Notes: generated by a model from the sequence alone, not told the origin. A stretch of DNA of 64,000 nucleotides from Sphingomonadales bacterium (GCA_016721875.1 JADKHG010000003.1:1-64000); one strand, 5' to 3'; counted from the first letter of the stretch, positions 18,754 to 29,048 are shown. Numbers and translations: made by a program.

Positions 18754-19943
18754 GTGCGTACTGCCTATCGATTTGCCTCCTTCGCTGCCGTTACTGCGAT
18801 GCTTGTCGCCGTTCCGGGCTCTGCTCAAAAGACGACCGGACCAAAGGCGCGCTACGCAATGGACGTCTCCACCATGTCTGGCATGGGCATGGGTGCAATG
18901 ATGGGCCGTGGCCTTGGTGGTTTGCTGGGCGGCGGCGGCGACAATTATATGCTCGACCTTCGGTTGACCTCGACCACGCCTTCGCCAACACAGCCGGAAA
19001 AGGGCGATCATTTCTTCCTGCCTGCGGCGAAGATGGGCAAATCGGTACCGTTGCTGGGCGATGCACCGGGGGATTCGAAGCCGAAATATGATTACGACCC
19101 CAAGCAAGGGACACTGGAAAAGCCCAAGGGCCGCATCCTGATGTTCTGGGGTTGCCATGCAAACGCCCCCAAAGGTCAGCCCTACATCATCGATTTCGCC
19201 AAAATGCCGACTGCAAAATGCCTGCAAATATGCCGCAGCAGATGCAGCGTTATCAGGCAGAGGCCAATGCGCGTGATGCCAATGCCGCTTGGTGGCCCAA
19301 TGGAAAAAATGGCAAACAGCCCAAATCGGGTTCGTCGCTGCGCGGTGATCACCGGATTGCGAGTGGCTTTACCCCGGAGATTAAATTTTCGGTCGCCAAC
19401 GACTATATGGCTGCGCTGAACGTCAATCCGTCGGACTCGGGTGGTTCTATTCTGCTCGGCTGGAACAGCATACCGACTGCCACCGGCTATGCGGCATGGG
19501 CGATGGGCGGAATGGAGCGCGCTGGCCAAGGCGGTGACATGGTGATGTGGACATCGGCCAATAACCGGGACTTTAGCGAGGGAATGGGTTGGCTGTCTCC
19601 CGCCGAAGTTCAAAAAGCGATTGCCGCCAAAAATGTGATGCCGCCATCGCAGACCAGCTGCAACATTCCTGCCGAAGCCAAGACTGCTGCTGGCGGAATG
19701 ATGTTTGGCAGCATGAATGCCTTTGGCCCCGAAGAAAATTTCGCATTCCCTCCCAAACCCGCTGACCCTAAGGCGGTCTGGCATATAGAATGGACCAGCA
19801 AGGTCCGATTCCGGGCCTTTGCCAGCTTCATGACTGGAATGGGCGGTGCAGGTGGTGGCGGCGGCGGCGCGGCACCAGCGCCCCGCAAGCCGAAGCCCTG
19901 CAAAGGCCCGTTTGGCGTACCCATTCCAGGGACCTCCTGCTAA
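18754..19943 (+). CDS. Secreted protein of unknown function, Gly/Met-rich (frameshifted)
   Basis: About 396 residues after correction. It has a signal peptide (RTAYRFASFAAVTAMLVAVP, then 'GSAQK'), a Gly/Met-rich stretch 'MSGMGMGAMMGRGLGGLLGG' at residues 41-60, and a C-terminal Gly tract followed by 'CKGPFGVPIPGTSC'. The frame breaks at the A-run 19215-19218; adding one A restores 'PTAKMPANMPQQMQRYQAEA'. The middle contains 'GSILLGWNSIPTATGYAAWA', which resembles a beta-rich repeat. I do not recognise the family. A short AGGAGA-type site precedes the GTG start near 18754. It is probably periplasmic or outer-surface. Confidence 0.65.
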
Positions 19944-19979
19944 TTTGCAAAGCGCGTCGGCTTTCGGCATGAGTGTTTC

Positions 19980-20554
19980 ATGGCCGATTTTTCAGAAGCG
20001 CTAAGCGAAAAACATATCGAGATGATCGGCAAACAGCCGGTCTTTTCACCGCAACCGCTGCCGCGAACGGACGTATCAACCTGTCTCCCAAAGGCTATGA
20101 CTGTTTCCGCGTGCTCGGCCCGAAGCAAGTTGGCTATCTCGATCTCGCGGGGTCGGGTAACGAAACCCACGCTCATCTGGCAGCCGATGGTCGGATCACG
20201 TTGATGTTCTGCAACTTCGACCGGCCCGCGCTAATCCTGCGGATTTATGGAACCGGCCGGGCGATATTGCCGCAGGACAGCGAATGGGAAGAGCTTGCCG
20301 CACATTTTGAGTTGTTTCCCGGAACACGCCAAATCTTTATGATTGATGTCGAAAGCGTACAGACAAGTTGCGGTTGGGGCGTACCATTCATGGAGTTTGA
20401 CCGCGAACGCGACACATTGAAAAAAGCCCATGCGCAACTGGGCGAAGAAGCGTGGCTCAAAAAAGTTCAAGGGCGAACGACCAGCATCGACGGCTTGCCG
20501 ACGCGTGCACCCGATCGGTATTTTGGCGCAAGCGACGTAGTGGAATCGCAATGA
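19980..20554 (+). CDS. Pyridoxamine 5'-phosphate oxidase-like flavin protein (frameshifted)
   Basis: A PNPOx-like split-barrel protein of about 191 residues. The true N-terminus 'MADFSEALSEKHIEMIGKQ' is in one frame and the rest ('ATAAANGRINLSPKGYDCFR', 'VGYLDLAGSGNETHAHLAAD', 'RITLMFCNFDRPALILRIYG') in another; adding one T to the run at 20043-20046 joins them as 'KQPVFFTATAAANGRINLSP'. Proteins of this group bind FMN, F420 or haem and their substrates are mostly unknown. Its stop overlaps the next gene as ATGA. Confidence 0.85.
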
Positions 20555-21015
20555 CCGGAAAGACCATAGCCGACATCCCGATGAACGGGCGGTTCGATCC
20601 GCGATTAGCAACCCAGTTTATGGCAGGAGCCGGACATAATGGTTTCCTCGGCTCTCGCTATGCCGATCATGGAGACGACTGGGTCGAACTGACGCTCGAT
20701 TGGCGCGAGGACCTGGTTGGCGATCCTTCAAGCGACGTTCTGGCTTCGTCCGTAGTGATTAGCCTGCTCGATATCGCTTGCAGCTTGTCTATCTGGACCA
20801 AATTGGGCGAGTTCCGTCCGCAAGTGACGATGGACTTGCGACTCGATTATTTGCGCCCTTCGCCAAGGGGCGAACCGTTGTTCGGACGCGGAATTTGCTA
20901 TCACCTGACCCATAGCGTCGGTTTTGTCCGCGGCATTGCGCATAATGGCGATCCGGACCATCCGCTGGCGCACGCTATCGGTACCTTTATCCGGGTCGGA
21001 GATCGTCTGCCATGA
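20551..21015 (+). CDS. PaaI-like hotdog-fold thioesterase (first of two)
   Basis: A 154-residue hotdog-fold protein of the PaaI / 4HBT group, which hydrolyse acyl-CoA thioesters. 'HNGFLGSRYADHGDDWVELT' and 'ASSVVISLLDIACSLSIWTK' are the characteristic strand and central helix; the helix carries the Asp expected at the active site. The ATG at 20551 overlaps the PNPOx-like stop and the 3' end overlaps the next thioesterase, so the three genes form one translational unit. The substrate is unknown. Confidence 0.85.
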   Translation: MTGKTIADIPMNGRFDPRLATQFMAGAGHNGFLGSRYADHGDDWVELTLDWREDLVGDPSSDVLASSVVISLLDIACSLSIWTKLGEFRPQVTMDLRLDYLRPSPRGEPLFGRGICYHLTHSVGFVRGIAHNGDPDHPLAHAIGTFIRVGDRLP

Positions 21016-21410
21016 CCGAGCGGGCTATACTTCCCCCCTACGCGCTTGCGCTCGAAATGGTACTGGATGGCGAGTATGAAGGCCGACCACGTATCGCTAT
21101 GCCTTTTGCCAATAAGGTGCAGGGCCGACCTGGTTTCCTGCATGGTGGCGCGATTTCAGGGCTGTTGGAAATTGCGGCCGTTGCTGCAATTCAGGCCGAA
21201 CTGCGCAAACGCGGTGATGAAGCCAGCTTCAAGCAGGTCAATGTCACCGTCGATTTCATGCGCAGCGGATTGCCGCAAGTCAGCTATGCAGCTGGCGAAG
21301 TTATCCGCATGGGCCGGACAATGGCCAATGTCGAAGCGCGAGCGTGGCAGGACGACCCTGCCAAACCGGTCGCTATCGCCAATATGCATTATTTGATGAA
21401 GCGCGGATAG
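21012..21410 (+). CDS. PaaI-like hotdog-fold thioesterase (second of two)
   Basis: A 132-residue hotdog thioesterase with 'GRPGFLHGGAISGLLEIAAV' (central helix with the HGG-type motif) and 'NVTVDFMRSGLPQVSYAAGE'. It overlaps the preceding paralogue by 4 bases. Tandem, diverged PaaI-like genes are common in alphaproteobacteria and probably act as a heterodimer or on related acyl-CoA substrates; that is inference. The gene is followed after 6 bases by the convergent YbjN-like gene. Confidence 0.87.
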   Translation: MTERAILPPYALALEMVLDGEYEGRPRIAMPFANKVQGRPGFLHGGAISGLLEIAAVAAIQAELRKRGDEASFKQVNVTVDFMRSGLPQVSYAAGEVIRMGRTMANVEARAWQDDPAKPVAIANMHYLMKRG

Positions 21411-21416
21411 CCGAGC

Positions 21417-21929
21417 TTACGCTTCGCCGTGGGTTTCGATCAACGCCGCGGCCAAAGCTTCTTCGGGTGACTTTCCGCCCCAGATGATGAACTGGAATAC
21501 AGGGTAAAACCGCTCACATTCGTCGAGTGCGACATCAATAATCGTCTGTGCCTGATCGACATTGAGCATACCGCTGGGCGGTAACAACGAGCCGTGACGG
21601 AACAGCAGCAGTCCGTTGGAAGACCACAAATCAAAATGTCCAAGCCAAAGCTGTTCGTTGATCAGGCCCAGCGCCGTATAGATGGTGTTGCGATTTTCGG
21701 CTGGTACCGTGATGTCGGGCATCACCAACAGCTGGAGCGCATTATCCTCTTCGCGCCAGATTGCGCGGATCTGGTAGCTGGTCCAGCTGCCCTTGAATTC
21801 TGCCGAAACCTCTTCTTCGCTTACGCCTTCATGGTTCCAGCCGCGCGCTTCGAAAAGCGCTGATAGCATATCGAGCGGCGGTGTCTCGTCCCGCTCATAC
21901 TCGCTAAATTCTTCATCGCGATCCCGCAT
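21417..21929 (-). CDS. YbjN domain-containing protein
   Basis: A 170-residue acidic protein of the YbjN family (type III secretion chaperone-like fold). Conserved parts include 'PLDMLSALFEARGWNHEG', 'WTSYQIRAIWREEDNALQLL', 'LWLGHFDLWSSNGLLLFRHG' and 'DECERFYPVFQFIIWGGKSP'. The function is not known; E. coli YbjN affects motility and stress. The ATG at 21929 is preferred to a GTG at 21980 because the intervening residues are not typical, but no clear ribosome site decides it. Confidence 0.85.
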   Translation of the reverse strand: MRDRDEEFSEYERDETPPLDMLSALFEARGWNHEGVSEEEVSAEFKGSWTSYQIRAIWREEDNALQLLVMPDITVPAENRNTIYTALGLINEQLWLGHFDLWSSNGLLLFRHGSLLPPSGMLNVDQAQTIIDVALDECERFYPVFQFIIWGGKSPEEALAAALIETHGEA

Positions 21930-22030
21930 GGCCGTAGCGCCCCTTATCTGGGCACTATTTGCCTGTTCGATGAATCGCACGCAAGCAGCGTTAGCCCACA
22001 GGCTTTACAAGTCTGTGGGCGATATGTGGA

Positions 22031-22050
22031 TAAAGTCGCAAAAGCGACTT
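22031..22050 (-). terminator. Short hairpin after ubiK
   Basis: On the minus strand a 7-bp stem (AAGTCGC / GCGACTT, loop TTTT) overlaps the ubiK stop codon and is followed by TTTAT. It fits a weak intrinsic terminator ending the TspO-ubiK unit. The stem is short. Confidence 0.45.
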
Positions 22051-22345
22051 ATTTGCGGGGTGTTGCTTTGGCCTTTGGCGCAGATTTGGTTGCCGATTTC
22101 GCGGACAATGCCGCCTCCAGCGCTTCTACTCGCACCTTCAAAGCATCCGCTTCTGCCCGTGCATTCGCCGCCAGTTGCTTGACAGCGTCAAACTCTTCGC
22201 GGCTGATCAGGTCCGTTCCCGCCACCCATTGCCGGTTGCGCTCGCGAAAGGCGCTTTCAACTTCGCGCCCCATTCCGGCAACGGTTCCGGCAACACCGGT
22301 CGCGAGTTTTGCAAGATCATCAAAAATCCGTTTTTCGGTCTGCAT
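22049..22345 (-). CDS. ubiK: UbiK family ubiquinone biosynthesis accessory factor
   Basis: A 98-residue BMFP/YqiC family protein. UbiK binds UbiJ and helps the ubiquinone hydroxylation complex under aerobic conditions. The helix 'IFDDLAKLATGVAGTVAGM' and the C-terminal coiled-coil 'QLAANARAEADALKVRVEAL' are diagnostic; the Lys/Ala-rich tail 'KSATKSAPKAKATPRK' is variable. It is 5 bases downstream of the TspO gene and likely co-transcribed. Confidence 0.85.
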   Translation of the reverse strand: MQTEKRIFDDLAKLATGVAGTVAGMGREVESAFRERNRQWVAGTDLISREEFDAVKQLAANARAEADALKVRVEALEAALSAKSATKSAPKAKATPRK

Positions 22346-22350
22346 GGCAA

Positions 22351-22905
22351 TCAGCCTCCAATTTCTGCCGAAGCAGCGGGAACATATAAACTTTCTGCGT
22401 CGGGATTAAGCGCATCAATCTGGTAATTCAGGATGCCGGCGAAACTGAGCCAGGCCATATAGGGCACCAACAGCCAAGCCGCCGCCTTGCGGATTCGTCC
22501 AAAAACCATGGTCGTGGCAAAAGCGGTAATCCAGATCGCGATTAACAGGTAAAAGGCGCTGGTAACTTCATGGCGACCGAAGAAAAGCGGCGACCAGCTG
22601 AGATTCATCACGAATTGTAAACCGAACAGCGCGACAGCAGGCCACCGCAACGGGGCTCCGCGCGCGTTGAGAATGATGGCGAGCGCCAATCCTTGCATCA
22701 AATAGAGAATTGGCCAGACGACACCAAAAACCCAGCCTGGCGGCTGCACTGCAGGCTTTTGCAATATCTGGTACCAGCTATTCGCTTCACCCGACCCCGA
22801 CACCACCCCCGACAACAGCCCAAGGACCATGAGGGTCGGAATAGTGAACAATGCCCATCGTACCAGCGACATGCGCAGTTGGGATGCAGAGGCAATTTGA
22901 CTCAT
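22351..22905 (-). CDS. TspO/MBR family membrane protein
   Basis: A 184-residue TspO family protein with five membrane spans. Key blocks are 'WYQILQKPAVQPPGWVFGVV' (the first loop), 'ILYLMQGLALAIIL' and 'QFVMNLSWSPLFFGRHEVTS', and 'LVPYMAWLSFAGILNYQI'. TspO proteins bind porphyrins and regulate tetrapyrrole metabolism or stress in bacteria. It carries an extra N-terminal cytoplasmic stretch before the first span. Confidence 0.92.
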   Translation of the reverse strand: MSQIASASQLRMSLVRWALFTIPTLMVLGLLSGVVSGSGEANSWYQILQKPAVQPPGWVFGVVWPILYLMQGLALAIILNARGAPLRWPAVALFGLQFVMNLSWSPLFFGRHEVTSAFYLLIAIWITAFATTMVFGRIRKAAAWLLVPYMAWLSFAGILNYQIDALNPDAESLYVPAASAEIGG

Positions 22906-22973
22906 TGGCTTTTCATTTATCCTGCGAGATTCGATCCAGTTGTGGCACCATAGGGAGCCGCACTGGCAACGAC

Positions 22974-23005
22974 AAGGCCGCGCTCTCGACTGAGAACGCG
23001 GCCTT
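22974..23005. terminator. Intergenic inverted repeat downstream of the 100-residue gene
   Basis: AAGGCCGCG and CGCGGCCTT form a 9-bp stem extended by TCTC/GAGA across a one-base mismatch, with a 4-base loop. It lies 28 bases beyond the stop of the minus-strand gene at 23033. The following T-tract is weak, so terminator function is likely but not certain. Confidence 0.55.
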
Positions 23006-23032
23006 GCAAATATCCAGGCTATGCCGGTGGAT

Positions 23033-23335
23033 TTATGCCTTGCGGCAACCCGACAATGCCATTGATCCGAACGCGCCGGCTTTCACTTCGCCGCTGATAT
23101 TGTCGCCATCGACGGTGGCGCTGCCTTCCAGCGTCATCGGCATCGGCACGGTCATGTCCATTTTCCAAGTCAGGCTATTGCCATCAACTGTTCCGTTTTG
23201 AACATCCATTGAACCCATAGCGCCGGCAACCTTGCCGCTAAAGCTGGCTCCGTCGCTGACCACGGTGAAAACCGATTTCTGATCACCCATCGGGGTTTTG
23301 ATCGTGACGTCCCAATCGCCATCTACTGCTGCCAT
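23033..23335 (-). CDS. Conserved protein of unknown function, 100 residues
   Basis: A 100-residue beta-rich protein: 'VDGDWDVTIKTPMGDQKSVF', 'GASFSGKVAGAMGSMDVQNG' and 'LTWKMDMTVPMPMTLEGSAT'. The alternating pattern suggests a small beta-barrel of repeats that compare 'energy' or 'function' of a compound, as seen in uncharacterised sphingomonad and mycobacterial proteins next to enzymes. It has no signal peptide. The ATG at 23335 follows an AGAGAGGA site; the frame is open slightly further. It sits 17 bases after the M16 protease stop. Confidence 0.7.
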   Translation of the reverse strand: MAAVDGDWDVTIKTPMGDQKSVFTVVSDGASFSGKVAGAMGSMDVQNGTVDGNSLTWKMDMTVPMPMTLEGSATVDGDNISGEVKAGAFGSMALSGCRKA

Positions 23336-23352
23336 TTTCAAGTCCTCTCTTT

Positions 23353-26241
23353 TCAGGGGGTAGTAACATTGCTGTTAGCAGCAGGATTGGTAGCAGCTTC
23401 GCCGACCATTTCAATTGGCAATCCAAGCGATTCCAACTGCGGCTTAACTTTTGCGGCATCTCCAACGACCAGCCATACCAACTTAGACGGATCGACCTTG
23501 GCATTGAAGGCTGCAGTCATGCCTTCGGCAGTCATGGTGCCATATTTGCCAGACAGTGTTTCGACATAGTTGACGGGCCGGCCATAGAGTTTGTCCGCTT
23601 GCATTTGTCCCAGCACCGCAGCCGATTGTTCATAGCTGCCGGGCAGCTCGAGGACGTTGCTGACTGCGGTCGCATTGCGTTCCTCAGCGCTGACGCCTTT
23701 GCCTCCTCTGAAATCATTCAAATGACCGATCAGTGCGGCGATAGACGGGCCTGTTTGGTTGGTTTGAACCGGTGCTTGGATCAGAAAGGACAAAGGACCA
23801 ACTGCACCCGGCACCTGCGACCGCGTGCCATAAGACCAACCTTTGGTTTCACGCAGATCCATATTGATACGCGAGGTAAAGTCCCCGCCAAACACCTCGT
23901 TCGCAGCGCGCAAAGTTACCAAATCGTCGCTGCCCTTGGCATCAATTACCATGCCAGCCGAAATCATCGACTGCGGGGAGTTGGGGCGGTCGATCAGCAC
24001 GATTCGGTTCGTGGGTGTGGGTATAGGGGTTGCAAAGCTCTTGGCCGCTGCCCTACTTGCCTTTGCAGGCTTCCACTTACCGAACCGTTTGTCGAGCTCT
24101 TTGGTCAATTCTTTCAAGGTCGTATCGCCGACTGCAAAAATCGTTGCCTTGGCCGGATTGATCCATGCTGCGTGAAAGGCGGCCACATCATCACGGCTCA
24201 GTTTTCCGACCGATTCGACATTGCCCGATCCGGTTACCGGTCCTCCATAAGGGTGATTCGCGCCATAAAGCAAAGGCGGCATTTTGTGCGCGGCGATCCC
24301 TTGCGGCTGGTTGTTTTCGGCAGCGATGCGGGTCAATTGCTGCACCCGGATCCGCTCTACTTCCTTTTCGGCGAAGGCCGGATTTTTCACGACGTCTGCA
24401 AGCAGATCGAGCGATGCTCCCAGATTGGGCTTGACCGCACGCAAACTGGCGACTGTTCGGTCTTGGCCGGAGGACACGCTGACATCCGCACCCAGCCGTT
24501 CTTCGGTTTCGGCAAGCTGGGTGGAATTCAGCGTCTTGGTGCCTTCCATCATCAGCGTGCCTACCATGCTGGCCAACCCGCGTTTGTCCGGACTGTCGGC
24601 CGAATAACCCGCGTCAAAGCTCATCGCGACTCGCACCGTGGGAACGGCTGTCCGCCGCGCAAAAAAGACCTTTACGCCATTTTTGAGTTTCCCTTCTTCC
24701 ACAGTGGGAAAATCGACATTGGGCGAGGCTCCGGCTTCGGGGAATTTGCTGCGATCACCGTCGAAGGCGAGCAAGCTACCCTCAGGCCATTCGTTGCCTG
24801 GGGGTGTATAATAGGCAGGGGCGGACAATGTTCCGGTACGCGAACCAATGCCAGAGCCGACCTCCTTATAGGCTTCGCGCTCACCCGGATCGACGCGGAT
24901 TTCCAGCACGGGGCGCTTCAGCCATTTCTGCATTGCGGCTGTTACCGTTTCCGGCTTCAATTCAGCCAGACGTTTCAGCTCGGTTTTGTAATAGTCAGGA
25001 TCACCGACAAATAGCTGGCTTTGCGCAAGCGCAACCGCCTTGCCGCCAAATCCGCCAACCTGCTCAAGCCCTTCAATCCGCTCCGCAGCTTCACTAGCTG
25101 CAACACGCTGAACTTCGTCTGCAGTCGGACCTTTGGCAATGAAGTCGGCCATCAGTTCGTCCAACCGTTTGCCCAGAGCATCAGCATCGCCACCCGGTTT
25201 CACATCGGCCTGAACCCAGAAAAGGCTCGCATGGACAAAGGGCATGACAAAGGCTGAAACAGAAACCGCGCTTTGTTCTTCGCGCACCAAAGCGTTGTCG
25301 AGCCTAGAGCTAGCCAAGCCACCCAGCACTGATGCACCGGCGCGGAGAGCGGTAAATTCGGGATCCGCGAGGCCTGGAACCACCCAGTGGCGGAAAATGC
25401 GCGTCGTCGGAATCTTGTCCTTCATCGCGATCTTGACTGGCTTTTCGAGCGTTGGGATCGGCGCATTGACCGGGGGTACATCGCGGCCTCGTGCGATGTC
25501 CCCGAACCATTTTTGCACCAGCGGCTTTGCCTGAGCAGCGTTCATGTCACCTGCCAGCACCAGCACCGCATTGTTCGGGCCGTAAAAATCCTTGAACCAT
25601 TTTTTGAAGTCATCAAGTTTTGCCGCAGCCAAATCTTCGAGACTGCCAATGGTATCGTGGTGATAAGGGTGACCGACAGGGAAAAGCGCCTCTGAACGCG
25701 CATAGTCGACAAGACCGAATGGCTGGTTGTCGCCCTGGCGCTTTTCGTTGGACACCACACCGATCTGGTTCTTGACCGACTGCTCGGTCAAACCGCCGAG
25801 CAAATGGCCCATGCGGTCACTTTCCAGGAAGAGCGCTGATTCCACCGCGCTGGTCGGTACGGTCTGGAAATAGTTGGTGCGATCAAGCCAAGTTGTGCCG
25901 TTCAGGTCAGTCGCGCCAATCCTTTTGGTGTACTCAAAATATTCGCCCGGCGCATTTTCCGATCCGTTGAACATGATATGCTCAAACAGATGCGCAAAAC
26001 CGGTCTGCCCCTTGGGCTCATGCTTGGACCCTACTCCGTACCAGATCGAAACCGCAACCACAGGGGCCTTGCGGTCTTCGTGCACCAATACCGTCAAGCC
26101 ATTATCGAGCGTGAATTTTTCATAAGGGATATTCACTTGCTCAACCAAATTGGCGACAGGTGCCGGTTTTGATTTGGCATTCGCTGCCGTCGCAAGAGCG
26201 AGCGACGACACAGCCAGTGCAAGGGTCAGTTTACGGATCAT
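23353..26241 (-). CDS. M16 family zinc metallopeptidase (two-domain)
   Basis: A 962-residue periplasmic M16 protease. It begins with a signal peptide ('KLTLALAVSSLALATAANA'). The first M16 domain has the inverted zinc motif HxxEH in 'FAHLFEHIMFNGSENAPGEY', with the distal Glu in 'NQIGVVSNEKRQ'. The second half, from about residue 510, repeats the fold without the metal site ('VRVAMSFDAGYSADSPDKRG'), as is normal. Such enzymes degrade peptides in a closed chamber. It diverges from clpB. Confidence 0.93.
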   Translation of the reverse strand: MIRKLTLALAVSSLALATAANAKSKPAPVANLVEQVNIPYEKFTLDNGLTVLVHEDRKAPVVAVSIWYGVGSKHEPKGQTGFAHLFEHIMFNGSENAPGEYFEYTKRIGATDLNGTTWLDRTNYFQTVPTSAVESALFLESDRMGHLLGGLTEQSVKNQIGVVSNEKRQGDNQPFGLVDYARSEALFPVGHPYHHDTIGSLEDLAAAKLDDFKKWFKDFYGPNNAVLVLAGDMNAAQAKPLVQKWFGDIARGRDVPPVNAPIPTLEKPVKIAMKDKIPTTRIFRHWVVPGLADPEFTALRAGASVLGGLASSRLDNALVREEQSAVSVSAFVMPFVHASLFWVQADVKPGGDADALGKRLDELMADFIAKGPTADEVQRVAASEAAERIEGLEQVGGFGGKAVALAQSQLFVGDPDYYKTELKRLAELKPETVTAAMQKWLKRPVLEIRVDPGEREAYKEVGSGIGSRTGTLSAPAYYTPPGNEWPEGSLLAFDGDRSKFPEAGASPNVDFPTVEEGKLKNGVKVFFARRTAVPTVRVAMSFDAGYSADSPDKRGLASMVGTLMMEGTKTLNSTQLAETEERLGADVSVSSGQDRTVASLRAVKPNLGASLDLLADVVKNPAFAEKEVERIRVQQLTRIAAENNQPQGIAAHKMPPLLYGANHPYGGPVTGSGNVESVGKLSRDDVAAFHAAWINPAKATIFAVGDTTLKELTKELDKRFGKWKPAKASRAAAKSFATPIPTPTNRIVLIDRPNSPQSMISAGMVIDAKGSDDLVTLRAANEVFGGDFTSRINMDLRETKGWSYGTRSQVPGAVGPLSFLIQAPVQTNQTGPSIAALIGHLNDFRGGKGVSAEERNATAVSNVLELPGSYEQSAAVLGQMQADKLYGRPVNYVETLSGKYGTMTAEGMTAAFNAKVDPSKLVWLVVGDAAKVKPQLESLGLPIEMVGEAATNPAANSNVTTP

Positions 26242-26371
26242 GAAAAAAGCGCTCCTCGGGAATCAAATAATCAAAATAGACTATAGAAGCCGCGAGCATA
26301 TTGCCAACAGGGAGACATCGCTTTTCGACCAACGCCTTAATTGCTCCGATTACGGTTTTTTGCACACGCCC

Positions 26372-26399
26372 CTTGTGTGATATAAATGCAACATTACAT
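26372..26399 (+). promoter_or_regulatory. Possible heat-shock (RpoH-type) promoter of clpB
   Basis: A CTTG core at 26372-26375 is followed after about 17 bases by an A/T-rich element (ATTACAT) within the 215-base region between the divergent M16 gene and clpB. Alphaproteobacterial RpoH promoters have CTTG-type -35 elements, and clpB is a classical RpoH target. The -10 match is poor, so this is tentative. Confidence 0.3.
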
Positions 26400-26456
26400 C
26401 TGCCTCATAGGCTTCCTAGATAGTGAGCGGGGAAGCTGATCGCAAAGGACAGGGAT

Positions 26457-29048
26457 ATGAATCTCGAAAAATTTACCGATCGCGCCAAAGGCTTCCTGCA
26501 AAGCGCGCAGACTGTTGCCATTCGCATGAGCCATCAGCGGATCGGCCCCGAACATCTGTTGAAATCTTTGCTCGAGGATGAGCAGGGCATGGCCTCAGGC
26601 CTGATCAAGGCAGCAGGCGGTGATGCCGCAGCAGCATTGCGCGAAATCGACGCTACGCTGGCGAAGGTGCCAGCGGTATCGGGAGGCGGCGCGCAGCAGA
26701 CTCCGGGGCTGGATAATGACGCTGTACGAGTGCTGGATCAGGCCGAACAGGTCGCACAAAAGGCTGGCGACAGCTATGTAACCGTCGAGCGGCTGCTGTT
26801 GGCACTCACGCTTTCAGGCACGACGACAGCTGGCAAAGCTCTGGCGATGGCGGGAGTGAAAGCCGAAGCCTTGAACGCTGCGATCAACGAACTGCGCGGC
26901 GGACGCACCGCCGATACCGCGGGCGCCGAAGATCGCTATGATGCGCTAAAAAAATTCGCCCGTGACCTGACTGCGGTGGCGCGTGAAGGCAAGCTTGATC
27001 CGGTGATTGGCCGCGACGAGGAAATCCGACGCACCATCCAGATTTTGGCACGGCGCACGAAAAATAACCCGGTGCTGATTGGTGAGGCTGGCGTCGGCAA
27101 AACCGCGATTGCCGAAGGGCTGGCGATCCGTATCGCCAATGGTGACGTGCCTGACAGTCTGAAGGACCGCAAACTGATGTCGCTCGACATGGGCTCGTTG
27201 ATTGCGGGAGCCAAATATCGCGGCGAGTTTGAAGAACGGCTGAAAGGCGTGCTTGACGAGGTCAAGCAGGCCGAAGGCGACATCATCCTGTTCATCGACG
27301 AAATGCACACACTGGTCGGCGCAGGCAAAGGTGAAGGCGCGATGGATGCGTCAAACCTGCTGAAGCCTGCGCTGGCACGCGGCGAATTGCACTGCATTGG
27401 CGCAACCACGCTCGACGAATATCAGAAACATGTTGAAAAGGACCCGGCGCTGCAACGGCGTTTCCAGCCGGTCTTTGTCGGCGAGCCGACGGTCGAGGAT
27501 ACGATCTCGATCCTGCGCGGCCTCAAGGAAAAATATGAGCTGCACCACGGCGTGCGGATTACCGATGGCGCACTGGTCAGCGCAGCGACGCTTTCGCATC
27601 GCTATATTTCTGACCGCTTCCTGCCCGACAAAGCGATCGACCTGATGGACGAAGCGGCATCGCGGTTGCGGATGGAGGTCGAATCCAAGCCCGAAGAGAT
27701 TGAAAATCTCGACCGCCGGATCATGCAGTTGCAGATCGAACGCGAAGCTTTGAAAAAGGAAACTGATACCGCGTCGAAAGACCGGCTGGCGACGCTTGAA
27801 GAAGAGCTTGCCAATCTCGACCAGCAGTCGGCCGAACTGACCACGCGCTGGATGGCCGAGAAGGAAAAAATCTCGGCCGAATCAAAGATCAAGGAAGCGC
27901 TCGACCATGCGCGCATAGAACTGGAACAGGCGCAGCGTGCAGGCGACCTCGCCAAGGCGGGTGAGCTGCAATATGGCACGATTCCGGGCCTTGAAAAGCA
28001 ATTGGAAGACGCCGTTGCCGTTGCGGGCAATGCAATGCTGCGTGAGGAAGTAACCAGCGAAGACATTGCCTCGGTGGTCAGCCGCTGGACCGGCATCCCG
28101 ATGGACAAGATGATGGCAGGCGAGCGCGAAAAGTTGCTGAAGATGGAAGAGTGGCTTGGCGCGCGCGTGATCGGCCAGAAGGACGCGGTTGTAGCGGTAT
28201 CAAAGGCTGTGCGCCGCTCGCGTGCTGGCTTGCAGGACCCCAACCGCCCGCTCGGCTCGTTCCTTTTCCTTGGCCCCACCGGCGTTGGCAAAACCGAGCT
28301 GACCAAGGCGCTGGCGCAATATCTGTTTGACGATGACAGCGCGATGGTGCGGATCGACATGAGCGAGTTCATGGAGAAACACAGCGTCTCTCGCCTGATC
28401 GGCGCGCCTCCGGGTTATGTCGGCTATGATGAAGGCGGGGTATTGACCGAAGCTGTTCGCCGTCGCCCCTATCAGGTTGTGCTGTTTGACGAGGTTGAGA
28501 AAGCGCATAGCGACGTATTCAACGTGCTGTTGCAGGTGCTCGACGACGGCCGCCTTACCGATGGACAAGGCCGCGTAGTCGATTTCTCCAACACGCTGAT
28601 TATCCTTACATCGAATCTCGGCAGTCAGCATCTGGCGGCGCTGGCAGATGATGAGGATGTCGAAAAGGCTGAACCGCAAGTCATGGAAATCGTCCGCGCG
28701 CATTTCCGACCCGAATTCCTGAACCGGCTCGACGAAATCATATTGTTCCACCGTCTGGCCGCGCAGCATATGGCGCCGATTGTCGAAATACAGGTCGGTC
28801 GGGTGCAAAAACTGCTGAAGGACCGCAAGATCGTGATCGAACTCAGCGACGAAGCGAAGGCTTGGCTGGGCCGCGTCGGCTATGATCCGGTCTATGGCGC
28901 AAGGCCGCTGAAACGCGCGATCCAGCGCCATTTGCAAGACCCGCTGGCAGACCTGATCCTGAAGGGCGAAGTGCCCGATGGCTCAACACTTAAGGTCGAG
29001 GAAGGCGATGGCGCGCTGAAATTTACGGTGAAGCCGCTGAAAGAATGA
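26457..29048 (+). CDS. clpB: ATP-dependent chaperone ClpB
   Basis: ClpB is a hexameric AAA+ disaggregase that works with DnaK to rescue aggregated proteins. The 863-residue protein has the Clp_N double repeat (residues 1-150), NBD1 with Walker A '[13 protein letters not shown]' near 207 and Walker B '[14 protein letters not shown]', the coiled-coil middle domain (about 410-530, '[20 protein letters not shown]'), and NBD2 with '[14 protein letters not shown]' near 606. Length is normal. An AAGGACAGG site precedes the start. The 3' end is part of an inverted repeat shared with the convergent M23 gene. Confidence 0.97.
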   Translation: MNLEKFTDRAKGFLQSAQTVAIRMSHQRIGPEHLLKSLLEDEQGMASGLIKAAGGDAAAALREIDATLAKVPAVSGGGAQQTPGLDNDAVRVLDQAEQVAQKAGDSYVTVERLLLALTLSGTTTAGKALAMAGVKAEALNAAINELRGGRTADTAGAEDRYDALKKFARDLTAVAREGKLDPVIGRDEEIRRTIQILARRTKNNPVLIGEAGVGKTAIAEGLAIRIANGDVPDSLKDRKLMSLDMGSLIAGAKYRGEFEERLKGVLDEVKQAEGDIILFIDEMHTLVGAGKGEGAMDASNLLKPALARGELHCIGATTLDEYQKHVEKDPALQRRFQPVFVGEPTVEDTISILRGLKEKYELHHGVRITDGALVSAATLSHRYISDRFLPDKAIDLMDEAASRLRMEVESKPEEIENLDRRIMQLQIEREALKKETDTASKDRLATLEEELANLDQQSAELTTRWMAEKEKISAESKIKEALDHARIELEQAQRAGDLAKAGELQYGTIPGLEKQLEDAVAVAGNAMLREEVTSEDIASVVSRWTGIPMDKMMAGEREKLLKMEEWLGARVIGQKDAVVAVSKAVRRSRAGLQDPNRPLGSFLFLGPTGVGKTELTKALAQYLFDDDSAMVRIDMSEFMEKHSVSRLIGAPPGYVGYDEGGVLTEAVRRRPYQVVLFDEVEKAHSDVFNVLLQVLDDGRLTDGQGRVVDFSNTLIILTSNLGSQHLAALADDEDVEKAEPQVMEIVRAHFRPEFLNRLDEIILFHRLAAQHMAPIVEIQVGRVQKLLKDRKIVIELSDEAKAWLGRVGYDPVYGARPLKRAIQRHLQDPLADLILKGEVPDGSTLKVEEGDGALKFTVKPLKE

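Noticed and set aside
23599..25014. Long plus-strand open frame (471 codons)
   Set aside because: It is antisense to the well-conserved M16 protease gene and its composition is that of a mirror frame in GC-rich DNA; no domain or ribosome site is visible.
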